Source of the DNA: Alistipes sp.
GTDB lineage: Bacteria; Bacteroidota; Bacteroidia; Bacteroidales; Rikenellaceae
Direction of reading: 5' to 3'
DNA: 64,000 nt
Assembly (NCBI GenBank): GCA_017465605.1
Contig: JAFTVW010000007.1
Location: 62,001 to 126,000 of the forward strand
The notes below the pieces were generated by a model. The model ran no database searches, had not been told where the DNA came from, and saw only the letters and a list, made by a program, of their open reading frames with translations. Of this stretch, positions 16,505 through 25,742 are shown one piece after another; the stretch's first letter is position 1; every line of letters starts with the position of its first letter. A program made the translations under genes and the position numbers.

Positions 16505-16590
16505 GTAAAGTATTGTAAAACAAAGTAATTCAATAATTTATTTAATATAAATTAAACAATTGCTTGAAATAATTATAAAAATAAATTGAT

Positions 16591-17388
16591 ATGAAGAAAC
16601 TTACATTAACATTACTTGCAGCTTTGGGTATAGTTTCGCTCTCGGCCCAAGATTTTCACGACAACGGAGTTATTGCTCACCGAGGAGCTTGGAAAAACAC
16701 AGGTCACCCGCAAAATACCCTTGCCTCGTTTCGTGCTGCTGCCGAAATGGGTTGTCACGGTTCGGAGTGCGACGTGCATCTTACGTTAGATGACTCACTC
16801 GTTGTATTCCACGACCTTTCACACAAAGGAATGTTGATTGAAAAGACTCTTTATGCCGATTTGGTAAAAGAGCCACTTAAAGATTTTAGCCAAATCCCTA
16901 CCCTGCGTGAATATATGTTGTGTGCAAAGAAGTATCCACGCACAAAACTTGTCCTTGATATTAAAACGCCTAAGGATAATTCGCGCGCAGTGAAGATTGC
17001 CCTTGCTTCGGCCAAATTGGCCAAAGAGTTGCAGATTGAAAAGCAAGTTGAGTATTTGGTTGGATATTTGCCAGCCGATGTGGCTCTGCGTGAGATTACA
17101 GATGCTCCCGTTGCTTATTTGGGTCGTTGGAAGGTGGAGTTGCCTGAGATGCACCCCGATACTATTACTCGCCGTGCTATCCGTTACTTGGACTATCAAG
17201 ATGTGCACTATAAGAATCGCCCCGAATGGGTTGAAAGATTCAAACGCGAGGGAATTCATCTCAACGTATGGACCGTAAACGAGGAGGCTGATATGGATCT
17301 ATTCCTTGATAAAGGTTTTAATTACATTACAACCGATTATCCAGAGATGCTTTTGCAGAAGATAGCAAAGCGCAAGGCAAATAAATAG
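16591..17388 (+). CDS. Secreted glycerophosphodiester phosphodiesterase
   Basis: A 265-residue exported TIM-barrel GDPD (signal peptide about 1-19, ending LSAQ). Catalytic signs are HRG (30-32), Glu59 and Asp61 in SECDVHL, and His74 in VVFHD, followed by the conserved C-terminal NVWTVNEEADM and TDYPE. It hydrolyses glycerophosphodiesters such as glycerophosphoethanolamine to glycerol-3-phosphate in the periplasm. A strong terminator shared with the convergent propeller gene follows. Confidence 0.9.
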   Translation: MKKLTLTLLAALGIVSLSAQDFHDNGVIAHRGAWKNTGHPQNTLASFRAAAEMGCHGSECDVHLTLDDSLVVFHDLSHKGMLIEKTLYADLVKEPLKDFSQIPTLREYMLCAKKYPRTKLVLDIKTPKDNSRAVKIALASAKLAKELQIEKQVEYLVGYLPADVALREITDAPVAYLGRWKVELPEMHPDTITRRAIRYLDYQDVHYKNRPEWVERFKREGIHLNVWTVNEEADMDLFLDKGFNYITTDYPEMLLQKIAKRKANK

Positions 17389-17393
17389 TATAA

Positions 17394-17427
17394 AACAAGG
17401 CTGCAAATCAAAGTTTGCAGCCTTGTT
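17394..17427. terminator. Bidirectional terminator, GDPD / propeller lipoprotein
   Basis: A perfect 14-bp stem AACAAGGCTGCAAA / TTTGCAGCCTTGTT with a 6-base loop sits between two convergent genes. Confidence 0.85.
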
Positions 17428-17432
17428 TGCGT

Positions 17433-18545
17433 TTATTCCATATTCAACTCATAAAAGAATAAAACAGGATTGTCGTCATCTTTCAGGTGTTTGAATCGCT
17501 CGGTCTGGTTTATGTGGTGTGCATAAGCAAATCCGACAACCATATTGTCGATAACTCTACCAGCATATCCAAACCAACAATTTTTGAGATATGGCAACTT
17601 CTCTGATTTAGTGAATGTTAATTGAGTATATTTGGCCTTGCCCGATTTATTATCGATTTTAACCATACACGAACATTTGTTTTCGTGGCGGTATTTTATG
17701 TCTGCAATAACTATGATTTTGTGATTATTTTGCTTAATACCAGCATAATAATAAAAGTAATCATCTTTCTCCATCAACTCATTGACAATAGCAGGCGAAA
17801 GAGACTTTCGTTGTTCGGCCGTAATCGAGTTGGGACGGTGAAAATCTATTGTCAAATATGGCTCGTACGAATCATCGGACAAACGGTAAATTGTTTGATC
17901 CCATAATCGAGCTACCAAATAATCTTTACCCTCTTTGTGTATAAATGGTGTCGTACCACTCACTGATAAACCTGCATATTCAGGAAATTCGCACATTTTC
18001 ACCTCGATTTCGCCTGTCTTTGGATTCAGCAAATGATATTCGTATAAACTCTTGTTGCGAGTGTTTGAGGCAAGCCAAATCTTACCGTCATCGCACAATG
18101 TCAGATTGTAGAAACGCTCATTGGCGGTATCGATTGTCTGCTGAAATTTGCCATCGATATCGTAAACATATATTTTCTTTGACGAGAGAACGTATGCCTT
18201 GCCGTCGCCTATTGTAAAATCGAGAAAGTGTGTATATTCGTTTGGTCCACGCCCTTTGCGGCCAATGCTGTTGATGAATTTACCTGTGTGGCGGTCAAAA
18301 CGAAGAATAGATTCTGCATTATAAGATTTAATATAGATATTATCCTTGTCGTATTCAATGCTTTGTATGCTTCCAATCATTGATTCTGCGGTTGTCTCTA
18401 ATTCAACACAAGCAATCTCTCGTTTTATAAATTCTTCTATTGGAGCTTGAACAGATGTATCCACATCGTAGATATTATCCTGTGTGCTATTGTTGCAAGC
18501 TGAGAATAGCAATGCAGTAAAAATTATTAAAGGTAATTTCTTCAT
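17433..18545 (-). CDS. 6-bladed beta-propeller lipoprotein
   Basis: I chose the ATG at 18545 (370 aa, MKKLPLIIF...). The longer frame extends into the upstream gap. The lipobox LLFSAC gives acyl-Cys17. The body is the DUF4934-like 6-bladed beta-propeller found in many Bacteroides lipoproteins. Blade motifs include YIKSYNAESILRFDRHTGKF, a GRGPNEYTHF loop and YVLSSKKIYVYDIDGKFQQT. These proteins are of unknown function and are often outer-membrane associated. It converges on GDPD, and the DUF4491 gene is just upstream on the same strand. Confidence 0.82.
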   Translation of the reverse strand: MKKLPLIIFTALLFSACNNSTQDNIYDVDTSVQAPIEEFIKREIACVELETTAESMIGSIQSIEYDKDNIYIKSYNAESILRFDRHTGKFINSIGRKGRGPNEYTHFLDFTIGDGKAYVLSSKKIYVYDIDGKFQQTIDTANERFYNLTLCDDGKIWLASNTRNKSLYEYHLLNPKTGEIEVKMCEFPEYAGLSVSGTTPFIHKEGKDYLVARLWDQTIYRLSDDSYEPYLTIDFHRPNSITAEQRKSLSPAIVNELMEKDDYFYYYAGIKQNNHKIIVIADIKYRHENKCSCMVKIDNKSGKAKYTQLTFTKSEKLPYLKNCWFGYAGRVIDNMVVGFAYAHHINQTERFKHLKDDDNPVLFFYELNME

Positions 18546-18574
18546 AGTATGGTGTTTTTGAGTATTATATACAT

Positions 18575-18859
18575 TTACAACTTTTTTTCGCGCTTGGGAA
18601 ACCACCCTTTCTCAACTCTTTTCTTCTGCTCGAAGAGCTCGCCTATTGACCAAAACGATGATGCTCCCCACACCGCCAAAAGCGTGGACCACAATATATT
18701 CTCGATCATAAGCGATGCTGCAATTGCCACCACTCCCATCAGTGCAAACACCCACCAAATGCGTGTGCCAAAATAGTACTCACCCTTGATGACAAGTGGG
18801 TGAAAAAGTCCGATTATGAGAAATGTGGCTACGCCAATGATAAGTCCAGTGAAATACAT
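18575..18859 (-). CDS. DUF4491 membrane protein
   Basis: I chose the ATG at 18859 (94 aa), which begins directly with a membrane segment (MYFTGLIIGVATFLIIGLF). Three hydrophobic helices are visible, followed by a short basic tail rich in Lys and Arg. The family is small, Bacteroidetes/Firmicutes-wide and uncharacterised. A -7 box lies 32 bases upstream of the ATG. The propeller gene follows after 29 bases and may be co-transcribed. Confidence 0.82.
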   Translation of the reverse strand: MYFTGLIIGVATFLIIGLFHPLVIKGEYYFGTRIWWVFALMGVVAIAASLMIENILWSTLLAVWGASSFWSIGELFEQKKRVEKGWFPKREKKL

Positions 18860-18890
18860 ATTGTTCTGTGATAATTTTGTTTTACTTTTG

Positions 18891-18898
18891 CAAATATA
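18891..18898 (-). promoter_or_regulatory. -7 box for the DUF4491 gene
   Basis: Minus-strand TATATTTG, 32 bases before the ATG. Confidence 0.55.
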
Positions 18899-18993
18899 GT
18901 GACAATTAAGTTGTGATGAACTAATATTTGTGATATTTTTCCGCAAAGAGCAACAATTTAGCCATAAATAATCGAGTTCTCACAAAGATTTTA

Positions 18994-19001
18994 TATCTTT
19001 G
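18994..19001 (+). promoter_or_regulatory. -7 box for ffh
   Basis: TATCTTTG, 39 bases before the ffh ATG. Confidence 0.6.
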
Positions 19002-19040
19002 CGTGATTTTCTGTGGAAATAAATAAAACACGATAAAGCT

Positions 19041-20372
19041 ATGTTTGAAAATTTAACAGACAAACTTGAACGCTCGTTTAAGATATTGAAGGGTGAGGGT
19101 AAAATCACCGAGATTAATGTTGCCGAGACTTTGAAGGAGATTCGTCGTGCGCTTATCGATGCCGACGTTAACTACAAAGTGGCAAAGACCTTTACCGACC
19201 AAGTTAAGCAGAAGGCTTTGGGTCAGAATGTGCTTACGGCTGTGAAGCCTGGCCAGATGATGACCAAAATCGTGCGTGACGAGTTGGCAGAGTTGATGGG
19301 CGGTACTGCTACCGACATCAAGTTGGAGGGCTCGCCTGCGGTGATTTTGATTGCAGGTTTGCAGGGTTCAGGTAAGACTACATTCTCGGGCAAGTTGGCC
19401 TTGATGCTCAAATCGAAGAAGGGTCGCCAAGTATTGCTCGTTGCGGGTGACGTTTATCGTCCTGCGGCTATCGACCAGTTGAAAGTTTTGGGAGAGCAGA
19501 TTGGAGTGGAGGTTTACACCGAGGAGGGTAATCAGAATCCCGTAGAGATTGCCGAGAACGCAATCAAGTATGCTCGCTCGAAGGCTTACAATACGGTAAT
19601 TGTCGATACTGCGGGTCGTTTGGCAGTTGATGAGGCGATGATGCAGGAGATTACTGCAATAAAGGCTGCCGTTAAGCCAAGTGAGACACTCTTCGTGGTG
19701 GATTCAATGACTGGTCAAGATGCTGTAAATACCGCTAAGGAGTTTAACGACCGTTTGGATTTCGACGGCGTGGTACTCACAAAGTTGGACGGTGATACTC
19801 GTGGTGGTGCTGCCATCTCAATCCGCTCGGTTGTGGATAAGCCATTGAAGTTTATTTCGAGTGGTGAGAAGATGGACGCTTTGCAGGTGTTCCACCCTGA
19901 GCGTATGGCCGACCGTATCTTGGGTATGGGTGATGTGGTATCACTCGTTGAGCGTGCGCAGGAGCAATACGACGAGGAGGCTGCACGTCGTTTGAAGAAG
20001 AAGATTGTGAAGAATCAGTTTAACTTCAACGACTTTATCGACCAAATCAATCAAGTGAAGAAGATGGGTAGCTTGAAGGATATCGCTTCGATGATTCCAG
20101 GAATGGGCAAGATGCTCAAAGATGTCGATATTCCCGATGATGCATTTAAGCAGGTGGAGGCAATCATTGGCTCGATGACTCCTGCCGAGCGTGAGAATCC
20201 CGAAATTATCAATGCACGTCGCCGTGAGCGAATTGCTAAGGGTTCGGGTACTACGATGGCCGATGTGAATCGCTTGATGAAGCAGTTTGAGGAGACTCGC
20301 AAGATGATGAAGATGGTTGCGGGAGGTAACTTGAAAATGCCTCGTATGCCAAGAGGTGGTTTCCGCCGATAG
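19041..20372 (+). CDS. ffh: Signal recognition particle protein Ffh
   Basis: A 443-residue GTPase of the signal recognition particle, which with SRP RNA carries ribosomes making membrane proteins to FtsY. The order is typical: N domain (1-85), G1 loop GLQGSGKTT (106-114), DTAGR, TKLDGDTRGG, then the methionine-rich M domain from about 325 (GMGDVVSLVE, MIPGMGKML, MTPAERENPEI, RRERIAKGSG). The C-terminus is Met/Gly/Arg rich. Length and motifs are complete. It is monocistronic. Confidence 0.97.
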   Translation: MFENLTDKLERSFKILKGEGKITEINVAETLKEIRRALIDADVNYKVAKTFTDQVKQKALGQNVLTAVKPGQMMTKIVRDELAELMGGTATDIKLEGSPAVILIAGLQGSGKTTFSGKLALMLKSKKGRQVLLVAGDVYRPAAIDQLKVLGEQIGVEVYTEEGNQNPVEIAENAIKYARSKAYNTVIVDTAGRLAVDEAMMQEITAIKAAVKPSETLFVVDSMTGQDAVNTAKEFNDRLDFDGVVLTKLDGDTRGGAAISIRSVVDKPLKFISSGEKMDALQVFHPERMADRILGMGDVVSLVERAQEQYDEEAARRLKKKIVKNQFNFNDFIDQINQVKKMGSLKDIASMIPGMGKMLKDVDIPDDAFKQVEAIIGSMTPAERENPEIINARRRERIAKGSGTTMADVNRLMKQFEETRKMMKMVAGGNLKMPRMPRGGFRR

Positions 20373-20523
20373 CCTCGAACTTTTCCTTACAAAATCAGAT
20401 GTTGATATAAAAATAGAAGTTGATAGCACGGAACATAATCGAATTAAATAGGCGACAAAGGTTAATTGCGCAATGAGAAACGACAACGATATTCAGTGAA
20501 TAGAACAAATAAGAATTATATGT

Positions 20524-20562
20524 AATATTAAAGGGGGTTGCCACGCAAACCCCTTTAATATT
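20524..20562. terminator. Bidirectional terminator, ffh / beta-helix gene
   Basis: Stem ATATTAAAGGGG.. / ..CCCCTTTAATAT with a GTTGCCACGCAA centre, 20 bases from the minus-strand stop and 150 from the ffh stop. Confidence 0.75.
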
Positions 20563-20582
20563 ATCGGTTTATCAGTACTACC

Positions 20583-22598
20583 CTATTTCCTGCTACGAGT
20601 TTTTGTCGGTTTTTTCTGCGGGCCGATATTGTCAAATGGTATGGCTGTGAGCCCATATTGTTTTAATACCTTCGGTTGAAGGTAATGACTCATAGATTGT
20701 ATCACCTTTTCATCGTTAAGCAATGTGTTGTTTTCCAAAACATTCTGTCCTCCATCGCCCCGAGTTATAGATGGAGTCTTTACAATCAAATTGTTGCGTA
20801 CAAAGTTGCGATTATGATTCTCCTTATGTGGGGTGCGCAACTCTGGATATCGATTTAGATATATTTCGCTATTGATATCTGCCAAATGTTGAATTTTGTG
20901 TATGTGTTGCTTTGAGTTGTATCTCTCGTCCCAAGTCTGATCACTCCACGGACTAAAACTTACGGCAATAGAACAGTTGTAGAATAAATTGTTATCTACA
21001 ACATTGTCCTTGCCACCGTGAATCTGCACACCACCAAAATTTACGCCGCCGACATTCTCGAAAATATTTCCATATACGGTTTGCCCCGAAATAATGTCGT
21101 CGAATCGTATTCCTGCCGAGCCGCAGTGTGTGCCGCCTGTTATATCGCGCCAATGGTTATAGCGCATCACATTGCCACGAAGGGCAAAATTCAGATACAT
21201 ATCAATACCGCCCTGATCGTCGCTTTCTGTTACAACGCGAAATACTTGATTGTATTCGATTAAACAATCGTTTGCCTCGATACGAATAGCCGAAGAACTC
21301 GACTCCTCAAAACGATTGTGGCTAACTACAAAACCTACACCCACCATACATACGGCTGGTTGATATGTGCGCTGATAGAGTGAAAAGTTACGAACAGTTG
21401 TATTTGTAACCTTGTGATTGCAAGGCTCCAAAGTTTTGCTATTACCACCTTGCAGATATATGCCATCGTGGCCTAAATCTTCAAGCGTACAATTATCTAT
21501 GCAGTTATCTTTGCCGCCGCTAATATTGATTGCTCGTTGAGCGAATTGACGAATTTCGCAATCGTATATCAAACATCGGTTACTGTTGATAATGTCAATG
21601 CCGCCACCTCTACTACCCTGCATATTAATCCCGCATAACGAAAAGTCGTTCATATCTTTGACTTTGAACATATATTGTGGGGCTGAGTGCGACAGGGTAA
21701 GTTTCGATTTCGATATGTCTATCGCTTTTGGTGCGTACCAATATAACATTCCGCTTTGGCGGTCAATATAATATTCTCCCTCTCCGTCAAGCTCACATAA
21801 GAGATTGAAGCCATAAAATCGACAACCAGCACGATAACCGTATTGGTGGTATGGGGGTTTGATATATAGAGTGCGAGTTTTAGTGTCTATTCGTTCTATT
21901 TCGTGATACTGCTCACTCCAATCCCAATGCCAATAGCCAAAGGCGCAAGGCTCGTTCTCATCGGCCCATTTATCAATTCTAGCATCTAAATATTGTAATA
22001 CTCCGTCGGCTGTTGCATCGGTTATCCAAGTGTTTAGCCAACTCTTTTCGCACTCCTTCACACCTCTTGCTTGGCCAGCTTTGGTAAATCCTTTATTGGG
22101 CCAACGAGCCAAAATTTGACGCTTGCCATCACAATATAAATCCACTCGGTTTGAAGTGCCGCTCGGCTCTCCTAAATCGGTTACCCCTAAACTTTTGAGG
22201 TCTATTTGATAGATGCAATCTGCCGTTTCTTTATCCAGCAATGAAAGCAATTTGGGATTATTGCACTTTTGCCACCCACTAAGCTTGATGTCGGCTCTGA
22301 GGTTTACATCTTCTCCTTTCTCTGATGTAATAGTAAATGGCGCATTGATGCCTTTACCGTCGATTTCAATAGCTTCGTTTATGTAATACTCGCCTCCCAA
22401 AATAATCAGCTGAGCAGGTTTGTCAGGATTGTTTCGCATATAATCCAAAACTCGTTCAACTGCCGATTTTGGTGTTCTCCACGGTTTGCTTTTAGAGCCG
22501 GAGTTGGAGTCGTTGCCATTTGTCGAGATATAGAAATTTTTGGCTTGTAATCCCATTGTGAGGAACAAGCAGAGTAGAAAAATACAATTTTTTTTCAT
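20583..22598 (-). CDS. Secreted right-handed beta-helix protein (pectate-lyase-like)
   Basis: I chose the ATG at 22598 (671 aa) rather than a TTG one codon earlier. A signal peptide (to about 20, LQAK) precedes NFYISTNGNDSNSGSKSKPW, the usual opening of Bacteroidetes beta-helix enzymes. Repeated PbH1 coils follow (GIDIINSNRCLIYDCEI, GIYLQGGNSKT, IRIEANDCLIEYNQVF, VNFGGVQIHGGKDNVVDNN). A beta-sandwich insert lies at about 160-310. Such proteins act on polysaccharides as lyases or glycosidases. No clear catalytic signature lets me choose, so the substrate is open. Monocistronic. Confidence 0.75.
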   Translation of the reverse strand: MKKNCIFLLCLFLTMGLQAKNFYISTNGNDSNSGSKSKPWRTPKSAVERVLDYMRNNPDKPAQLIILGGEYYINEAIEIDGKGINAPFTITSEKGEDVNLRADIKLSGWQKCNNPKLLSLLDKETADCIYQIDLKSLGVTDLGEPSGTSNRVDLYCDGKRQILARWPNKGFTKAGQARGVKECEKSWLNTWITDATADGVLQYLDARIDKWADENEPCAFGYWHWDWSEQYHEIERIDTKTRTLYIKPPYHQYGYRAGCRFYGFNLLCELDGEGEYYIDRQSGMLYWYAPKAIDISKSKLTLSHSAPQYMFKVKDMNDFSLCGINMQGSRGGGIDIINSNRCLIYDCEIRQFAQRAINISGGKDNCIDNCTLEDLGHDGIYLQGGNSKTLEPCNHKVTNTTVRNFSLYQRTYQPAVCMVGVGFVVSHNRFEESSSSAIRIEANDCLIEYNQVFRVVTESDDQGGIDMYLNFALRGNVMRYNHWRDITGGTHCGSAGIRFDDIISGQTVYGNIFENVGGVNFGGVQIHGGKDNVVDNNLFYNCSIAVSFSPWSDQTWDERYNSKQHIHKIQHLADINSEIYLNRYPELRTPHKENHNRNFVRNNLIVKTPSITRGDGGQNVLENNTLLNDEKVIQSMSHYLQPKVLKQYGLTAIPFDNIGPQKKPTKTRSRK

Positions 22599-22631
22599 CA
22601 ATGCGTAATCATATTAACGGTTTGTCCTATA

Positions 22632-22639
22632 CAAATTTA
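22632..22639 (-). promoter_or_regulatory. -7 box for the beta-helix gene
   Basis: Minus-strand TAAATTTG, 33 bases before the ATG at 22598. Confidence 0.45.
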
Positions 22640-22659
22640 GGAAAAAAATTATAAAATAC

Positions 22660-22667
22660 TATCTTTG
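22660..22667 (+). promoter_or_regulatory. -7 box for era
   Basis: TATCTTTG, 21 bases before the ATG at 22689. Confidence 0.6.
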
Positions 22668-22688
22668 CACCATAAATTAAGGTATAGT

Positions 22689-23570
22689 ATGCACAAGTCA
22701 GGTTTTGTAAATATAATTGGTAATCCCAATGTGGGTAAATCAACCCTAATGAATGCGTTGGTGGGCGAAAAGCTTTCGATTATCACATCGAAGGCTCAAA
22801 CTACTCGCCACCGTATTATGGGAATCGTCAATGGCGATGATTTTCAGATTGTATATTCCGATACTCCGGGTATCTTGAAGCCTGCCTATAAGTTGCAGGA
22901 GTCGATGATGAATTTTGTGCAGGGGGCTGTTGATGATGCCGATGTGATTTTGTATGTGACCGATACAGTTGAGCAGAGCGACCGTTCGCAAAGCATCATT
23001 GAGCGCATTAACAATAGTGGGATTCCCACAATAGTTGTAATCAACAAAATCGACCTCACCACCCCTGAACAACTCGATATTTTGGCAGCCCAGTGGCAGC
23101 AGAAGATACCACAAGCGGTGATTATCCCCGTATCGGCCAAAGAGAAGGTGGGTATGACAGGTGTGTTGGAGGCAATTTTGCAGCGTCTGCCAGAGGGTGA
23201 GCCATTTTATCCAAAGGATACACTTACCGACAAAACTCTACGCTTCTTTGCTTCGGAGATTATCCGCGAAAAGATACTCCTCAATTATGACAAGGAGATA
23301 CCCTATTGTTGCGAAATCGAAATTGACTCATATAAAGAGGAGCCAACAATCGACCGTATATCGGCTACAATCTATGTTGCTCGCCAATCCCAAAAGGGCA
23401 TCGTCATTGGCCATAAGGGCGAAAGATTGAAGCGAGTAGGACAAAAGGCTCGTGAGGATATGGAGCGATTCTTGGGTAAGAAGGTCTTTTTGCAGCTTTT
23501 TGTGAAGGTACAAGATGATTGGCGTAATAGCGAAAGAGAGTTGCGCCGTTTTGGATATGATTTGCAATAG
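22689..23570 (+). CDS. era: GTPase Era
   Basis: I chose the ATG at 22689 (293 aa). The longer frame begins inside the promoter. Era binds 16S rRNA and helps assemble the 30S subunit. G motifs: GNPNVGKST (11-19), DTPG near 60, NKID near 122 and SAKEKVG near 150. The C-terminal KH domain is clear, with IVIGHKGERLKRVGQKAREDME. Full length. The TPR-protein gene follows after 80 bases on the same strand. Confidence 0.96.
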   Translation: MHKSGFVNIIGNPNVGKSTLMNALVGEKLSIITSKAQTTRHRIMGIVNGDDFQIVYSDTPGILKPAYKLQESMMNFVQGAVDDADVILYVTDTVEQSDRSQSIIERINNSGIPTIVVINKIDLTTPEQLDILAAQWQQKIPQAVIIPVSAKEKVGMTGVLEAILQRLPEGEPFYPKDTLTDKTLRFFASEIIREKILLNYDKEIPYCCEIEIDSYKEEPTIDRISATIYVARQSQKGIVIGHKGERLKRVGQKAREDMERFLGKKVFLQLFVKVQDDWRNSERELRRFGYDLQ

Positions 23571-23650
23571 TTCGGCAAACAATAAATTTACGACTACTCA
23601 CGTTCATTAGTGTAATGTCGGATAATTAATAGGTAATCAAGAATCTAAAA

Positions 23651-25654
23651 ATGCGAAAAGGCATAATAAAAGCTACTCTTACCATCGCTCTGCTGTTTAG
23701 TGCGTGGTGTGCGAGTACGCAATACAATAAGGACTATTTTGTCTATATGGGTCGCCAGCTGATGATGGAGGACAACTATCGTGATGCAATCCGCACCCTA
23801 AATGTGTTGCTACGTTTCGATAAAGATGCCTATGACGCATATTTTTTGAGAGGTATTGCAAAGTATAATCTCGATGATTTGCTCGGTGCCGATGCCGATT
23901 TTACCATTGCAATTAGCAAAAACCCCGTCTTTACGAATGCCTACACATATCGAGCTATCACTCGTTCTCGTTTGGGAAATTACGACGATGCGTTGAACGA
24001 CTTTCACGAGGCTATCAGCTTGCGTCCCGATTTGCCAAGCCCCTATTATAGCCGAGGTGTGACACGTCTGCTAAACAAACAATACAAAGAGGCTATCGAG
24101 GATTTTAATATGTTTGTCCGCCACGAAAAGAAGGTGGCCGATGTGTATATCAATCGTGGAGTATGCTATTTGGGCTTGAAAGATACCCTTCGAGCCTACG
24201 AAGAGTTTGAAACTGCCATCAGGACAAATCGCGAAGACCCTAACGGCTACAACCGTCGAGGTGTGTTGTATATGCAGCAGAGTCGTTTCAAGGAGGCTGA
24301 AACCGATTTCGACACCGCAATAAAGAACGACTCTAATTATCTGCTTTCCTATTTCAACCGTGCGCTTGTATATTCCAATACCAATCGCCCGTTGCAGGCA
24401 TTGTCTGATTTCGACAAAGTGGTAGAGTTGGATTCTACAAGTTCGCTGGCTTATTTCAACCGAGCGATTGTCCGCACTCAGATTGGTGATTATAATCGAG
24501 CATTGGAGGATTACAATCGTGTTGCAATATATTCGCCCAATGTGCTGCTATATTATAATCGTGCAGCGTTGTATTCGCGTATTGGCGACATTGAGAAGGC
24601 TATTGAGGATTACAGCAAGGCCATTGGGTTATATCCCGATTTCGCCAACGCATATTTGAATCGTAGTCGGTTGAGAATGTTGACGGGCGATTTGAAGGGC
24701 GCGCAGAGTGACCATAAAATAGCCAACGAAAAGATAGCCGAATACAAGGCGCGACTTAGCGATTCAACCGCTACACCATCGATTTATGCCGACACAACGC
24801 ATAAGTTCGACAAACTGCTTTCGTTTGATGCCAACGCATCGGGTAGTAAATTCGAGCAGATTGCCGACAATGCAACGGCTGCCGATGTGGGTATGAAGTT
24901 AATCCCGCTCTTTAAGTTTACTCTTATGAAGCGTGATTCTGCTATTTTGGCTCGTAATTCGATTTACCACGTTCAGCGTATGGAGGATTTCAAAGCGAAG
25001 GTGGGTAACGAATTGCTCTTTATCTCGTGTGATGCAAGCACCATTGCGCCCGATTCGCTTGTCGCAATTGATAGGGGTTTGGCCCAGCGTATGATGAAGG
25101 AGGAGGGAAATTGGGTGTTGCTCTTTGAAAGAGGTGTTACCCAGTCGCTCATCAAGCAGTTTACTAATGCTGTAAATACCTTCTCGGCCGCAATATTGGT
25201 TAACCCAACCAATCCATTCCTCTATTTGAATCGCTCGACAACTCGTGCTGAGATGATTGATTTCATCTCTTCAATCGACAATACATATCAGCGAATTTCG
25301 ATAGACTCTGACCCAGCAAACCGTTTGCGTAATTCGGGTGTAAGGCAGTATAACTACGACGATGCCATTGAGGATATCAATAAGGCCATCAAACTATTCC
25401 CTGATTTTGCATATAGCTACTATAATCGAGCTAACTTGCACGCTATCTCAGGCCGATTGCCCGATGCTTATGATGATTACACCCACGCAATTGAACTTAA
25501 TCCCAATTTTGGCGAGGCTTACTACAATCGTGGCTTGGTACAGATTTTTATGCGTGATACCCATAAAGGTTGTCTAGATCTCTCGAAAGCGGGTGAGTTG
25601 GGAATTGAAGAGTCGTATGAAACTCTGAAACACTATACGGTTGAGAAGAAATAG
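23651..25654 (+). CDS. Exported tetratricopeptide-repeat protein
   Basis: A 667-residue protein with an N-terminal signal sequence (about 1-23). TPR repeats fill residues 30-360, each carrying the YFNRA/YYNRA and AIEDYNKAI-type pattern. A central non-TPR section (about 360-500) follows, then three or four more TPRs up to the end, where GCLDLSKAGELG closes the solenoid. It is a periplasmic or outer-membrane scaffold for protein contacts. Partner unknown. Directly downstream of era, but no functional tie is evident. Confidence 0.8.
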   Translation: MRKGIIKATLTIALLFSAWCASTQYNKDYFVYMGRQLMMEDNYRDAIRTLNVLLRFDKDAYDAYFLRGIAKYNLDDLLGADADFTIAISKNPVFTNAYTYRAITRSRLGNYDDALNDFHEAISLRPDLPSPYYSRGVTRLLNKQYKEAIEDFNMFVRHEKKVADVYINRGVCYLGLKDTLRAYEEFETAIRTNREDPNGYNRRGVLYMQQSRFKEAETDFDTAIKNDSNYLLSYFNRALVYSNTNRPLQALSDFDKVVELDSTSSLAYFNRAIVRTQIGDYNRALEDYNRVAIYSPNVLLYYNRAALYSRIGDIEKAIEDYSKAIGLYPDFANAYLNRSRLRMLTGDLKGAQSDHKIANEKIAEYKARLSDSTATPSIYADTTHKFDKLLSFDANASGSKFEQIADNATAADVGMKLIPLFKFTLMKRDSAILARNSIYHVQRMEDFKAKVGNELLFISCDASTIAPDSLVAIDRGLAQRMMKEEGNWVLLFERGVTQSLIKQFTNAVNTFSAAILVNPTNPFLYLNRSTTRAEMIDFISSIDNTYQRISIDSDPANRLRNSGVRQYNYDDAIEDINKAIKLFPDFAYSYYNRANLHAISGRLPDAYDDYTHAIELNPNFGEAYYNRGLVQIFMRDTHKGCLDLSKAGELGIEESYETLKHYTVEKK

Positions 25655-25742
25655 CAAACTTGGGAAGAAATGATAAACGACCAACCGTGCAATAACCTAA
25701 TAGCAAACGCAATAAAATAACTACAAATACAAACTTAAATTT